Shown: in pieces, positions 20,091-30,410 of the stretch
Layout of the letters: each line of letters opens with the position of its first letter
Numbering within the stretch: the first letter of the stretch is position 1
Source of the DNA: Parvimonas sp. oral taxon 393 str. F0440
Lineage (GTDB): Bacteria > Bacillota > Clostridia > Tissierellales > Peptoniphilaceae
Length of the DNA: 64,000 nucleotides
Direction: 5' to 3'
NCBI GenBank assembly: GCA_000223315.2
Contig: AFUS01000003.1
Location: 1-64,000, forward strand
Made by a program: the position numbers and the translations under genes
Notes under the pieces: model-generated
Told to the model about the DNA's origin: nothing
Seen by the model: the letters and a program-made list of their open reading frames with translations, nothing else
Database searches by the model: none

Positions 20091-21272
20091 TTAAATTACT
20101 AAATTCATTCTTTTTACAAGTTCATCAATTTCAGATTTTATTCCTCTTTGCATTACAATTTGCGGACCTATAAGTTGTCCAATTCCATTGACTTCAATTA
20201 CAACCCAACCCTTAGATGTATAAGCCATATCCCAAGACAAAAAACCCATACCTTGTACATCTTTAGCAATGCTTTTACAAATATCCAACATTTCTTTCCA
20301 TTTTGGAATTTCACTACCTTTAAATTTAATTTTGGTATCGGGATGCTCAGTATAAACATTTTTATATTCATCAAAACCGTCAGTATTTACTATCCCTGTT
20401 TTTTCATCAACACCAATAATAATCCCGCCGGCACCTCCATTATCAACAAAAGAACCATCTCTTCCTGTTCTCATAAAACAATATGGAACTTCTACAGTCC
20501 CATCTTTCATTACCATAGTCATACATCTTATAGTATTCACACTTGAAGCATTAAATCTTGCCATTTCTTCTGATTGAACAACCAATTCTTCCAACAAAAA
20601 TTTGCCGGTATTCTTCTCTTTATTAAAATATTCTTCAATGTTAATATTTTCCATATTTATTAATTCAATATTATTTCCTTGAGCAGAATTTATTTTCTTC
20701 TTTACAAAAATTTTATGCTTATCTATAAAATTTTTAAAATCTTCCAATTTTGTATGTCTATTAAAAATTAAAATATCCCTTTTAAAATACTTTGAAAATT
20801 GTTTAAAACTATCTGCTTTATTAATCACATATTGAAGTTTGGTAATATCATTTACTGAATATCCAAACTTAAAAGTATCTATATCAGAAACAAACTCCTT
20901 TTTTTCACCATAACTCTTCCCTTCCAATCTAAAACCGACATATTCGGAAGGCAAAAAACCATAGGCTAATCTGCAAAAAATCATATCATTCCTTAAAGAT
21001 TCTTTATCTTCAATATCTTTATAATCAGAAACTTTTTTTATCATAATTTCCATTTCATCAATTATATGTTTAAATGAACTGCCACATTCTTTAAGATATT
21101 TTTCTACTGTAATTTTTTTGAAGTTTTCATCTTCTTCACACTTTTTTATTATATCTTTAGATAAAAGTTTATTATCCAATCTTTTTATTTTCAGTCTTTG
21201 AAGTGCTTTTCTAATCCCAAAGACTTTAGGATAACACTTACGAACTATATTACATAATTCACCTTTATTCAA
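20091..21272 (-). CDS. Sugar-transfer-associated ATP-grasp protein
   Basis: About 394 residues. The TTG at 21272 is chosen as start because AAAGGAG lies seven bases upstream; the frame extends further to 21323 but would overlap the previous gene. The C-terminal half has the ATPgrasp_ST pattern: FLLEELVVQSEEMARFNASS, then MRTGRDGSFVDNGGAGGI, then WDMAYTSKGWVVIEVNGIG with metal-binding Asp/Glu/Asn. This family is found in glycan clusters and probably ligates a carboxylate to an amine, possibly an amino acid to the glycan. The reaction is unknown. Confidence 0.8.
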   Translation of the reverse strand: MNKGELCNIVRKCYPKVFGIRKALQRLKIKRLDNKLLSKDIIKKCEEDENFKKITVEKYLKECGSSFKHIIDEMEIMIKKVSDYKDIEDKESLRNDMIFCRLAYGFLPSEYVGFRLEGKSYGEKKEFVSDIDTFKFGYSVNDITKLQYVINKADSFKQFSKYFKRDILIFNRHTKLEDFKNFIDKHKIFVKKKINSAQGNNIELINMENINIEEYFNKEKNTGKFLLEELVVQSEEMARFNASSVNTIRCMTMVMKDGTVEVPYCFMRTGRDGSFVDNGGAGGIIIGVDEKTGIVNTDGFDEYKNVYTEHPDTKIKFKGSEIPKWKEMLDICKSIAKDVQGMGFLSWDMAYTSKGWVVIEVNGIGQLIGPQIVMQRGIKSEIDELVKRMNLVI

Positions 21273-21295
21273 AATTTTCTCCTTTAAAAATAATT

Positions 21296-22440
21296 TTATC
21301 TCATTGAATTCAATGAATCCCAAAGATTTAACTTAGTTCCTATATTATTTTCTATAGCTTTTTGATAACATTCATATCCCCAAGCAACATCTTCTATCGG
21401 CATTCCTCCAACGGCATAAATTAAAATTTGATCTTCATTTTCACGACCAACTTCTTCTCCACAAATTATAGCACCAAGATCAATAATATCTTCTCTTAAA
21501 ATTTTATTTTCACAAACAGCATCATAAAAAGCCATTCCCAATAATGTAGAAACTGTCTTTTGTGTTGGAAGTTCTCTGCCTGAACCCCAACCGGAATACA
21601 TCTTATAATTATCCGCAACAGCTCTAACAGCCGGCTTGTTTGAAATAAAATCCGAATCTACCAAAAGAGCAGATGCACTTATTATCAATGCACCTTTTTT
21701 TATCCAACTTTCATTTATATATGGATTATCGTTAAAATTCTTTGCATTGGTAGTTCCAAAATATATAATATCGGAATCTTTACAAGCCTCTTCAATAGAA
21801 TTACAAACAATAAATTCCTTTATATTGGGATATTTTTCTTTAACATAATTTATAAATGACTCTATTTTTCTTTTCCTCTACCTTTAATTTTAATTGTAGA
21901 AATACTTGGTTTAACCTCAAGAAATGCATCTAAAGAGTAAATACTCATAGTTCCCGGTCCGATAATACTCAAAATTTTCGGATCTTTTTTACTTAAATAT
22001 TTTACTCCCAGTCCTGCAACTGCTCCGGTTCTCATAGAACTTAAAATATTTGCAGACATATACGCAATGGGCGCTCCTGTAACAACATCCATTAAAGACA
22101 TCATCAAAATAGAACGTGGTAAATCCAAATTTCTATTATTAGGATTTGAACCGTAAGACTTAATTCCGAACATATGATATTTACCACCTAAATATGCGGG
22201 CATAGCCATAAATCTATAATCGGGAGCACTAAGCGGCATTCCTTCTATCTCAGATTCTTTAGGAAATGAAACTCTTATGCCATGTTCATTGGCATCATCT
22301 CCACCCATTCTGTAATCACCTTTGTGAAGCAATCTAAAAGTTTCATCCATAGTTTCAATACAGCCTTTCATATCACGAACTCCGGCTTTTATCATATCGT
22401 CTTCATTTAAATATAAAAAATCTATTCTACCATTATCCAT
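21296..22440 (-). pseudogene. Ornithine cyclodeaminase/mu-crystallin family dehydrogenase, one frameshift
   Basis: About 381 residues after one repair near 21875 (add an A in GGAAAAG). The N-terminal half includes GIKSYGSNPNNRNLDLPRS and the ILSSMRTGAVAGLGVKYLSKKDPKILSIIGPGTMS region, a Rossmann nucleotide site. The C-terminal half has WGSGRELPTQKTVSTLLG. The length matches the longer OCD branch that automated annotation often calls tyramine oxidase subunit B. OCD relatives include SbnB, which makes an opine-like amino acid. In this locus it may make an unusual amino acid for the capsule. Its start overlaps the ATP-grasp gene upstream by eight bases. Confidence 0.72.
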
Positions 22441-23736
22441 TAATTTTCTCCTTAATTTTTAGCTTCATCGGATTGATAATTTCCATAATCATATTATTAC
22501 CATTTTCATCTAAAACTACAAGTTTTTCTTTCATTAAATTTATTACTTCATCCAATTTTTCTTTATTCTCAGTAGCACATAAAACATAAGCTAAAACTTG
22601 TTCAGTTGTTCCTCTAACATTTATTTCATCGCCTATTGTATGGAGCAAATTAAACTTCAAAAGTCCGCTGTTTTTTTCGATTTCATCAATTCCGCCTATA
22701 TGTGAAATTTTCCCATTTGTTAGGGAAATTGTAACAATCATTCCAAATCCCTCAAAATACGGATTGCTCTTTTCAAGTAATTCAACATCCATTTCTCCTG
22801 TTAAAGAATATTTAATTAGTTGATGCATTTGATTATATCCTGAAAAATGCTCAATAATTCCATAAGTATATCCACCATTTAATCTATAACCCGTTTCGTG
22901 AATATAAAATTTTCCATTATCGTAAAATCCTTGAAAAAAACAAAACCATCCTTCATATTATTATCTGAAATGAATTTTCTAATATGTTTGTCCATATTCT
23001 CAATCCATTCATCCAAATATACTGACGGATATAACATCCCAAGTCCGGAAGGTGCAATATTAGGGTCGGTAACTTTTACATATCTATCACCCATTGCACT
23101 TAAATAGGCAACACCATTATATATCATATAATACACACTGAATTCTTTATCAACTTCCATTAACTTTTCTATTAAAACTTTTCCAACTTTAGAATAAGTA
23201 AAAGCTTCTTCAATATTAGATTTTAAGTCCTCTTTTTTAAAACATTTGTAAACACCTTTAGAACCGCTATAATCCGCCGGCTTTACAACAACAGGAAGTT
23301 CTATTTCATCAATCTTTTCTAAATAATTTTCTTTATTTACAGAAATCCAAGGAACTATCGGAACCCCTGATTTTACACAAGATTTCTTGAATAATTCTTT
23401 ATCTATACAAGTATTTATATTTTCTTTATTTCCACAAAACGGTTTATTCAGGATATTACATATTTCCTGATTATAAGGAAGCAACATATCATTATATCCG
23501 GTAAATATTCCGTCTATATTTTCTTCTTTACATATAGAAACCAGTTTTTCAACATCTATTGCACTGACTAAAAAACTTTTATCTGCAATTTTTTTTGCCG
23601 GGGAGTTTTCGTAATAATCTGCAACATAAGTCTTAATTCCTAAGCTTTGTGATTCTTTTACTATCTCACTATGTTGTCTTGTAGCTCCTAAAATAAGTAA
23701 TTTTTTCCCATCTAAATTTTTATATATATTTTCCAA
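22433..23736 (-). pseudogene. ATP-grasp ligase (PylC/CarB-like), one frameshift
   Basis: About 434 residues. The N-terminal part has a pre-ATP-grasp domain (GKKLLILGATRQHSEIV), then the nucleotide region VVVKPADYSGSKGVYKC and a second Lys/Glu block. Near 22920 the frame is lost. In the restored frame FYIHETGYRLNGGYTYGIIEH supplies the metal-binding Glu and Asn-like region of an ATP-grasp ligase. It forms acyl-phosphate-activated amide bonds in relatives. It is coupled to the OCD-family gene (8-base overlap), which suggests that one makes the other's substrate. Confidence 0.75.
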
Positions 23737-23749
23737 TTTTATCTATCTC

Positions 23750-24562
23750 CTATATGTTAAGATTTTCATTGATTTCTTTAATAGCTAAATCGAAATAATA
23801 TCTTGAAACTTTTCTAGAATTTATACTACTTCCATCTTTATTATAACCAATAAAACTTCCTCTATTGGCAGCCCCTCTCATATTACTATTTTTCTTATTA
23901 AAAACCATAGAAATAAGTGCAAAACACATTTTTAAATCAAGCATAAAACTTACATTTTCAACATAGTAAATATCATTTTCAAATTGTCCTGTCCAAGTAT
24001 TCCCATATTTTGTATTATGTATTCTAGGACATTCTAGACCAGGCTTAACGGCAGTTCTTTTTTTATGTCTCTCGCTATAACGACTATTATATTGAATAGC
24101 CAAAGGTCTGGGGCCAATTATGGACATATCCCCTTTAAAGACACTCCAAAAATTAATTAATTCATCCAACGAAGTTTTCCTAACAAATTTTCCTAATTTG
24201 GTAACTCTTTGATCAGGTGGTAACAACTCTCCTAACTCATTTTTTTCATTAGTCATATTACGAAATTTAACCAAATTAAATAATTTTCCATCTTTTCCTA
24301 TTCTTACCTGTTTAAAAATTATAGGTAAACCTACATCAAAATAAGTTAATATCATTAAAATAAAATTTATTGGTAAAACAAGCAAAAGAACCGTTCCTGA
24401 AACTATTATATCTAACACACGTTTTATATACCTTGTATAAAAGGTATCTTTTGAAATTACTATTTTATCATTTTTATTTACAATATTAATAGTATCTTCA
24501 GAAATAACTTTAGCAACAGCATCAAATAATAATTGATGGGGTATCCCTTCTACGTCACCCAA
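23750..24562 (-). CDS. Initiating sugar transferase (polyprenyl-phosphate glycosyl-1-phosphate transferase)
   Basis: A bacterial sugar transferase with one membrane helix after YIKRVLDIIVSGTVLLLVLP, then IIFKQVRIGKDGKLFNLVKFR, SLDELINFWSVFKGDMSIIGPRP and AVKPGLECPR, the usual PGPT catalytic signature. It loads the first sugar-1-phosphate on undecaprenyl phosphate. The annotated start is a TTG at 24562, but the likely true start is the ATG at 24588 behind AGGAG, with one A missing in the fourth codon (MEKGKDYIDL). The C-terminus extends about 50 residues beyond the family core. Confidence 0.9.
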   Translation of the reverse strand: MGDVEGIPHQLLFDAVAKVISEDTINIVNKNDKIVISKDTFYTRYIKRVLDIIVSGTVLLLVLPINFILMILTYFDVGLPIIFKQVRIGKDGKLFNLVKFRNMTNEKNELGELLPPDQRVTKLGKFVRKTSLDELINFWSVFKGDMSIIGPRPLAIQYNSRYSERHKKRTAVKPGLECPRIHNTKYGNTWTGQFENDIYYVENVSFMLDLKMCFALISMVFNKKNSNMRGAANRGSFIGYNKDGSSINSRKVSRYYFDLAIKEINENLNI

Positions 24563-24601
24563 ATCAATATAATCTTTTCCTTTTCCATAAAAACTCCTAA
24601 A

Positions 24602-25798
24602 TTACTTTACCGATATTTTTATAAGATTTTGTGAATTTCTGACAATTCTTTCCAATTCTTCCTTAGTTTTACAATTTATTATAACAGTACCGATAGTTTC
24701 ATTTGCTCCTGTGAAAGAATTTACAAAGTCGCCTTTAGAAATCCACAAATCAACTTCTACAATGGCTTCTTTTACAACTTTATCAATAATCAACTCTTGA
24801 AAAATACCACTTTCGTTACTGTGTAAAATTAGTTCTCCCCAAAATCCATCATATTTTGGTTTAGTCAATCCTTCAATTTTCATTCCTAAAGATGCTTTAA
24901 CTGATGCTGTAATGATATCTTGTCCAGTTGATAATTTAAGAATTTCCGCCAATCTGTTTCCACCCGCTCTTGGAGTACATTCCATTATATATGGTTTTCC
25001 ATTTTTACCAATGCGAGTTTCAATATTATAAATTGATGATTTCAGATTCAAAAGTTTCATCAATCTTTGTAATTCGAATTCTAATTCTTTCTGCATTTCA
25101 ATAGTCATACTGGATGGCCAAATATAAGCTGAAGGAGTATATGGATTATCTGCCTTCTCATCAAACAATTGATCGTTGAACGAGCAAAAAACCAAATTTC
25201 CATCAACGGAAAAACTATCTGTATCACTTGAAAATCCTAATTTTTCTATAAATTCTTCAACTATAATTTCTCCTGATGCTGAATATTTAAATGCATATTC
25301 AAAAGCCTCTTTAAAATCTTCTAAATTATTAACTCTTATAACTCCTTTACTGCCTGCAGAATCCACAGGTTTTACAATTATAGGAAGTTCAAATTTCTCT
25401 ATATTATTAATGGCCTCTTCATAATTTTTATAAGTTTCTGATTTTGGAACATTGAAATTATTTTTTTCTAAAAATTTTCTAAATTTCCCCTTGTTTTGCA
25501 ATATTTCAATAGATTCATAAGGACTTGTAGAAAGACCCAATTCAGTTGCAACATAACTTGCAACAACTACACCCGGATCGGTAGCAAATGACATTATACC
25601 ATCAATTTTAAGCTTCCTAGCTAATTTTAAAACAGCTTCTTTATCTACAATACTAACATTGTGATACTCATTTGAATATTTATGAGCAATATTATCCGGT
25701 AAATAATCACAAGTTATTACATATACCCCTAAATTCTGTGCTGCTTTTATAGCAGGAATCAAATAACTTGATCCTCCTAAAAGTAATAATTTTTTCAT
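24602..25798 (-). CDS. ATP-grasp ligase (PylC/CarB-like)
   Basis: About 398 residues from the ATG at 25798 (MKKLLLLGGSSYLIPAIKA), chosen because TAGGAG precedes it; an upstream start at 25828 lacks a site. The pre-ATP-grasp fold is followed by LPIIVKPVDSAGSKGVIRV (nucleotide loop), SASGEIIVEEFIE and YIMECTPRAGGNRLAEI, with the metal-binding Glu and Arg/Asn. This intact member resembles the ligase at 22433-23736. Two related ligases in one capsule locus suggest two separate amide couplings. The substrate is unknown. Confidence 0.85.
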   Translation of the reverse strand: MKKLLLLGGSSYLIPAIKAAQNLGVYVITCDYLPDNIAHKYSNEYHNVSIVDKEAVLKLARKLKIDGIMSFATDPGVVVASYVATELGLSTSPYESIEILQNKGKFRKFLEKNNFNVPKSETYKNYEEAINNIEKFELPIIVKPVDSAGSKGVIRVNNLEDFKEAFEYAFKYSASGEIIVEEFIEKLGFSSDTDSFSVDGNLVFCSFNDQLFDEKADNPYTPSAYIWPSSMTIEMQKELEFELQRLMKLLNLKSSIYNIETRIGKNGKPYIMECTPRAGGNRLAEILKLSTGQDIITASVKASLGMKIEGLTKPKYDGFWGELILHSNESGIFQELIIDKVVKEAIVEVDLWISKGDFVNSFTGANETIGTVIINCKTKEELERIVRNSQNLIKISVK

Positions 25799-25820
25799 AA
25801 AAACTCCTAAAACAAATATA

Positions 25821-26969
25821 TTATCCAAAAATTTTCAATTTATATGCTTTATTCATAAGATTATTTACAATCCAAGCAAAAATTATTGATAATATTAAAG
25901 TAATTATAAATCTAGTCCCTGAATAGTAAATTAAAGTTTCTTTTAATGATTTACTCACTAGCCCAACTATTATAGGTAATCCTTCATAGACAAATGCATG
26001 AGTCATATATAATTCAAATGAAATATCTCCTAGAAATTGGAACGGTTTTTTCTTTAAAATTTTAGATACACAACCTTTATCATTTTTAAAAGCAATTAAT
26101 AAAAACACAAAAGGAAATGTCCATATCCAGGCGCTGTATATATTTAGTTTATTAAAATTATTAAAAATATATACAATAAAAAATAAAGCTACCGCAAAAA
26201 TTTCAACAATATTAGCTTTAAAAAATCTAACTTTCTTTTGAATTTTCGGCATATATTCACATAGCAAAATCCCCGCTAAACCTTCCCCAAATATTCTAAA
26301 CCAAGGATTAACATAACGTAAATATAATGACCCCTTACCTATTATAGCCATAATTAGACAGATTAAAAGTTCTATTCCATAAGTTATAATGCAAATATTT
26401 AAAGATTTTTTTAACCAAATTTTTTTAACTTCTATATCTCCACTATTTATCTTTTTCAAAAAAATATATCCAAAAATATAAAAAGCAAATAAAACTGATA
26501 TATACCAAGAAGGTCCATGAAATGAATAAAATGTGACCTCATAAGGTATAAAAGCCTTTATTAAAAATATATTTGCAAATATATTAAAAATCCAAGTTGA
26601 ACTGCCTATAATAACATTTTTATTAATTTCAGCATTTTTAGAAAATAAAATACTTATTCCTAAAGCTAAAATAAAAACCACAATAACTAAAGGATAAATT
26701 CTTTTAAGTTTTGATACAATATAATCTTTAAAATTTCTGTCTTTCCAAGTATATGCCAAAAAAAATCCGGAAATCAAAAAAAATAAAGTTGTAAATCTAG
26801 ACCCATATTGCATAAAATTTTTCCAAATAATATACCAAAAAGGATTTTTTGCATCTGATAAATAAGACATATGAGAAAAAAGAATAAATAGAGCTCCTAT
26901 TCCCTTAAGGGCATTGTAAGAATATATTTTTTCTTTTTTCGTTTTTTTCATCTGTATTTTCTTAATCAT
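25821..26969 (-). CDS. Acyltransferase-3 family membrane O-acyltransferase
   Basis: A 382-residue protein with about ten membrane segments. It begins YNALKGIGALFILFSHMSY, the family's catalytic His region, and has TLFFLISGFFLAYTW with a further polar residue. Members acetylate sugars of surface polysaccharides at the membrane. The start overlaps the transaminase stop (ATGA), so the two are coupled. It probably adds O-acetyl groups to the repeat unit. Confidence 0.88.
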   Translation of the reverse strand: MIKKIQMKKTKKEKIYSYNALKGIGALFILFSHMSYLSDAKNPFWYIIWKNFMQYGSRFTTLFFLISGFFLAYTWKDRNFKDYIVSKLKRIYPLVIVVFILALGISILFSKNAEINKNVIIGSSTWIFNIFANIFLIKAFIPYEVTFYSFHGPSWYISVLFAFYIFGYIFLKKINSGDIEVKKIWLKKSLNICIITYGIELLICLIMAIIGKGSLYLRYVNPWFRIFGEGLAGILLCEYMPKIQKKVRFFKANIVEIFAVALFFIVYIFNNFNKLNIYSAWIWTFPFVFLLIAFKNDKGCVSKILKKKPFQFLGDISFELYMTHAFVYEGLPIIVGLVSKSLKETLIYYSGTRFIITLILSIIFAWIVNNLMNKAYKLKIFG

Positions 26970-28068
26970 TTAATATCTCATCACAGACTCTATCTACATC
27001 ATCTATTGTCATATCGGCATACAGAGGCAATGTAAGCACTGTATCTGAAATGCGATTTGAAATAGGTAAATCAACTAAGCCATACTTTTCTTTGTAGCAT
27101 TCAACTTTATTTGTAATAGGAAAGAAATATTTTCTTGCATAAATATTGGAATTTCCCAATTTTTCTTGAACTTCATTCCTATTTAATTTATATCCGTCAA
27201 AAATCACCGGAAAATATGAATAATTCCATTTTGTATCTTTATCCGGTTTTGGAATTTTTATTCCATCAATTCCGTCTAATCTTTTATAGTAATGTTCAGC
27301 AACAACTTTTCGTTTTGCGATTTCTTCATCTATATGTCTAAGATTGCAGACTCCCATTGCCGCTTCAAACTCATTCATGCGTGCATTTGTTCCTATATGG
27401 CAAACTTCTTCATGTCCTCTAAATCCAAAGTTTACAATTTCTCTCATTGGAAGAAATTTTTCATTATCTTTAGTTTTATAAGATACTATTCCACCTTCAA
27501 TTGTATGGAATACCTTTGTAGCATGTGTACTAAACATAGAAATATCGCCAAAATTCCCAACTCCTATTCCTTTGTAAGTAACCCCAAAAGCATGAGCTGC
27601 ATCATATATTACATATAAATTATATTTTTTGGCGATTTTTTCGATTTTTTCCACATCACAAATAAATCCATAAACATGAGTTGCCACAATAGCCACTGTT
27701 TTATCAGTTATTGCTTTTTCAACCAAATCCGGATCAATAGTGTAATTATCTTCCTTAATATCCACAAAAACAGGTGTTAGCCCATTTCTAACTATTGAAT
27801 GTGTTGTAGAAATATGAGTATAAGCAGTTGTAATGACTTCTCCTTCCAACTTTAATCCATTAATAGCTACCTCTAAAGCAACATGACCATTTGCAAAACA
27901 ATATACTTCTTCAACATTCAAATATTTTTTTAATTCTTCTTCAAATTTTATAGATTCAACTCCCCTGTTTGAAAGCCATCTACTTTCCCATAACGGTTTA
28001 ATTTCTTCACAATATTCTTCAAATGTAGGCATTGAAGATTTTGTTACATTAATTCTTGATTTTTCCAT
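26962..28068 (-). CDS. DegT/DnrJ/EryC1/StrS aminotransferase, VioA-like sugar transaminase
   Basis: A 368-residue PLP enzyme. The PLP-binding lysine is in SMFSTHATKVFHTIEGG, with YDAAHAFGVTYKG upstream. The FSxHATKxFHTxEGG pattern is typical of dTDP-4-keto-6-deoxyglucose 4-transaminases such as VioA, which make dTDP-Qui4N. RmlA and RmlB in the same locus provide that 4-keto substrate. It is intact, with a good ribosome site, and lies just after rmlC in transcription order. A 3-keto transaminase is the alternative, but no ketoisomerase is seen. Confidence 0.88.
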   Translation of the reverse strand: MEKSRINVTKSSMPTFEEYCEEIKPLWESRWLSNRGVESIKFEEELKKYLNVEEVYCFANGHVALEVAINGLKLEGEVITTAYTHISTTHSIVRNGLTPVFVDIKEDNYTIDPDLVEKAITDKTVAIVATHVYGFICDVEKIEKIAKKYNLYVIYDAAHAFGVTYKGIGVGNFGDISMFSTHATKVFHTIEGGIVSYKTKDNEKFLPMREIVNFGFRGHEEVCHIGTNARMNEFEAAMGVCNLRHIDEEIAKRKVVAEHYYKRLDGIDGIKIPKPDKDTKWNYSYFPVIFDGYKLNRNEVQEKLGNSNIYARKYFFPITNKVECYKEKYGLVDLPISNRISDTVLTLPLYADMTIDDVDRVCDEILND

Positions 28069-28105
28069 AAATTCTCCTAAAAAATAATAAATATATTAAT
28101 AAAAA

Positions 28106-28699
28106 TTAAATCGCTTTAAATGTTTCCCATTTTTTATCTTTTTCACTTAACAATATTTCCGTTCCGTCTTCTAAACAGTATTTTAAGTTACCTGAAACTT
28201 TATCAACCTTTTTTACAAGCTCCGGCCATTCAATTCCAATGCTTTCGTCATTCCAAAGTATTCCGCCTTCATCTCCGGGGTGATAAAAATCCGTACATTT
28301 GTAACAAAAAACAGCCGTATCGGATAAAACTAAAAGTCCATGGGCGAAGCCTTCAGGAACAAAAAATTGTTTCTTGTTTTCTTCTGAAAGTTCAACTCCG
28401 AACCATTTACCATAAGTTTTACTGTTTTTTCTTAAGTCAACCGCTACATCAAAAACTCTTCCTGATAAAACTCTGGCAAGTTTAGCTTGTGGATGTTGTT
28501 TTTGAAAATGCAAACCTCTAAGCACACCTTTTGTAGATGTACTTTGATTTTCCTGAACAAATACAGCATCTATCCCCTGTTCTTTTAAATCTCTTTTATT
28601 GTAAACTTCCATAAAATTTCCACGATTATCGCCTATAACTGTCGGTTCAATCACATAAAGCCCCTCAATATCACATTTAGTTACTTTAATTTGTCCCAT
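28106..28699 (-). CDS. rmlC: dTDP-4-dehydrorhamnose 3,5-epimerase
   Basis: This 197-residue cupin has the RmlC signatures FMEVYNKRDL, GVLRGLHFQKQHPQAKLARV (with the catalytic His), FDVAVDLRKNS and FVPEGFAHGLLVLSD with YKCTDFYHPGDEGG. It epimerises dTDP-4-keto-6-deoxyglucose at C3 and C5. It starts at the last base of rmlB. The next step to dTDP-rhamnose needs RmlD, which is not in the window, so either it is elsewhere or the product is another sugar. Confidence 0.95.
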   Translation of the reverse strand: MGQIKVTKCDIEGLYVIEPTVIGDNRGNFMEVYNKRDLKEQGIDAVFVQENQSTSTKGVLRGLHFQKQHPQAKLARVLSGRVFDVAVDLRKNSKTYGKWFGVELSEENKKQFFVPEGFAHGLLVLSDTAVFCYKCTDFYHPGDEGGILWNDESIGIEWPELVKKVDKVSGNLKYCLEDGTEILLSEKDKKWETFKAI

Positions 28700-29718
28700 T
28701 ATTTATCTCCATACATCTTTTCATAATAATTTTGATATTCTCCCGAGATGATATCTTCCCACCATTCTTTATTTTCTAAATACCAATTAATAGTCTTGAT
28801 AATTCCATCTTCAAACATAGTTTCAGGAAACCAACCCAACTCATTATGAATTTTAGTAGGGTCAATAGCATATCTCATATCATGACCTTTTCTATCTTTA
28901 ACAAATTTTATTAAATCTTCAGATTTATTCAATTCTTTACATATAAGTTTTACAATATCAATGTTCTTCATTTCGTTATGACCACCAATATTATAAACTT
29001 CTCCAACTTTTCCTTTATGAATAATTAAGTCTATCGCTTTACAATGATCATCAACATAAAGCCAATCTCTAACATTAAGTCCTTCTCCATAAACAGGTAA
29101 ATCTTTATCCGACAATGCATTTGCAATCATCAGTGGAATAAGTTTTTCCGGAAATTGATAAGGTCCATAATTATTACTGCATCTGCTTATGCTAACCGGT
29201 AAGCCATAAGTCCTATGATATGCTGAAACTAATAAATCTGCGGCAGCTTTTGAGGAACTATATGGTGAACTTGTATTAATAGGAGTTTCTTCTGTAAATA
29301 ATAAGTCAGGTCTATCTAAAGGCAAATCTCCATAAACTTCATCTGTTGAAACTTGATGAAATCTTTTAATCCCATATTTTTTACAAGCATCCATCAAAAC
29401 TGAAGTTCCCAAAATATTTGTAGTTAAAAATTCTTCCGGACTTTCGATTGAACGGTCAACATGACTTTCCGCAGCAAAATTTACAACTATATCCGGTTTA
29501 TACTCTTCAAAAATTTTATAAATTTCTTCTCTATTACAAATATCCTCTTTTATAAAAATAAAGTTAGGGTTATTTTCAACAATTTTTAGGGTTTTTAAAT
29601 TTCCTGCATAAGTCAATTTGTCAATGCAAATAATCTTATAATCCTCATATTTATTCATAATATAAAAAATAAAATTGGAACCAATAAATCCGGCACCACC
29701 TGTTACTATTAATTTCAT
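28699..29718 (-). CDS. rmlB: dTDP-glucose 4,6-dehydratase
   Basis: A 339-residue extended short-chain dehydrogenase. The NAD site is VTGGAGFIGSNF, the catalytic triad includes VSTDEVYGDL and YSSSKAAADLL, and the substrate region has NNYGPYQFPEKLIPL. It converts dTDP-glucose to dTDP-4-keto-6-deoxyglucose, the branch point for rhamnose and 4-amino sugars. It is adjacent to rmlC and follows the tyrosine-kinase gene by nine bases. Confidence 0.96.
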   Translation of the reverse strand: MKLIVTGGAGFIGSNFIFYIMNKYEDYKIICIDKLTYAGNLKTLKIVENNPNFIFIKEDICNREEIYKIFEEYKPDIVVNFAAESHVDRSIESPEEFLTTNILGTSVLMDACKKYGIKRFHQVSTDEVYGDLPLDRPDLLFTEETPINTSSPYSSSKAAADLLVSAYHRTYGLPVSISRCSNNYGPYQFPEKLIPLMIANALSDKDLPVYGEGLNVRDWLYVDDHCKAIDLIIHKGKVGEVYNIGGHNEMKNIDIVKLICKELNKSEDLIKFVKDRKGHDMRYAIDPTKIHNELGWFPETMFEDGIIKTINWYLENKEWWEDIISGEYQNYYEKMYGDK

Positions 29719-29727
29719 AAAATCCCC

Positions 29728-30410
29728 CTATTGTTTTCCAAAATTCACATAATGTCCATAGGAACCATAGTTCATAATACTCATATCAACATCATTCAAA
29801 ATAATTCCTAAAAAATTATTATTTACTTTTTTAGTCTATTTACACTATCGATCAAAACTTTTCTTTTTATAGAATTTGATTTTACAACTATCATACTTGA
29901 ATCACAGTACTCTGATATTACTATTGAATCTATACTGTCAGAAATCGGTGGTGATAATATGAATATATAATCATAATATTTTTTAAATAAATTTATTAAT
30001 TCTTCAAATCTTCCAATTTTTAACAATTCTATAATATTTTTGGTTTTTATACCTGAAAACAAAATATTAAATCCCTTTATACCTGTATTGTATAATATAC
30101 TTTCCATATTTACATTTCCTGTTAAGTAATTAGCCAAACCAATATTTTCTTCTGAAGGTTTAACAATTTTATATAACAAACTTCTTCTAAAATCAGCATC
30201 TATAATTAAAACTCTCTTTTCAAGTTTAGTTAAATAATAAGCAAGATTAATTATGACAGGAATTTCTCCTTCGTTTTTTCCGCAAGTTGTTACTAATATT
30301 GATGATTTATCATTTAGTCCGAGTCTAACATTTGTACTTGTTTCATTATAATATTCAACATTATCAGAATTAAAAATTCTCTTGTTTTTAAAAAGATCAA
30401 TATTTTGCAT
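29728..30410 (-). pseudogene. cpsD: CpsD/CapB-like tyrosine kinase with degenerate nucleotide motifs, one frameshift
   Basis: About 228 residues once one A is restored near 29835. The fold is that of a BY-kinase: VLIIDADFRRS (Walker A') and a C-terminal tyrosine cluster MNYGSYGHYVNFGKQ. The Walker A loop reads CGKNEGEIPVIIN, where GEGKST is expected, so the ATP-binding lysine is replaced by Glu. Walker B reads YIFILSPP, where DTPP is expected. The protein may therefore be unable to bind ATP. It overlaps the CpsC-like gene by 14 bases. The degeneracy lies within an uninterrupted frame and is not explained by the frameshift. Confidence 0.78.

Noticed and set aside
28120-28485. Plus-strand frame of 121 codons
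   Set aside because: Fully antisense to rmlC, which has clear family motifs on the minus strand.
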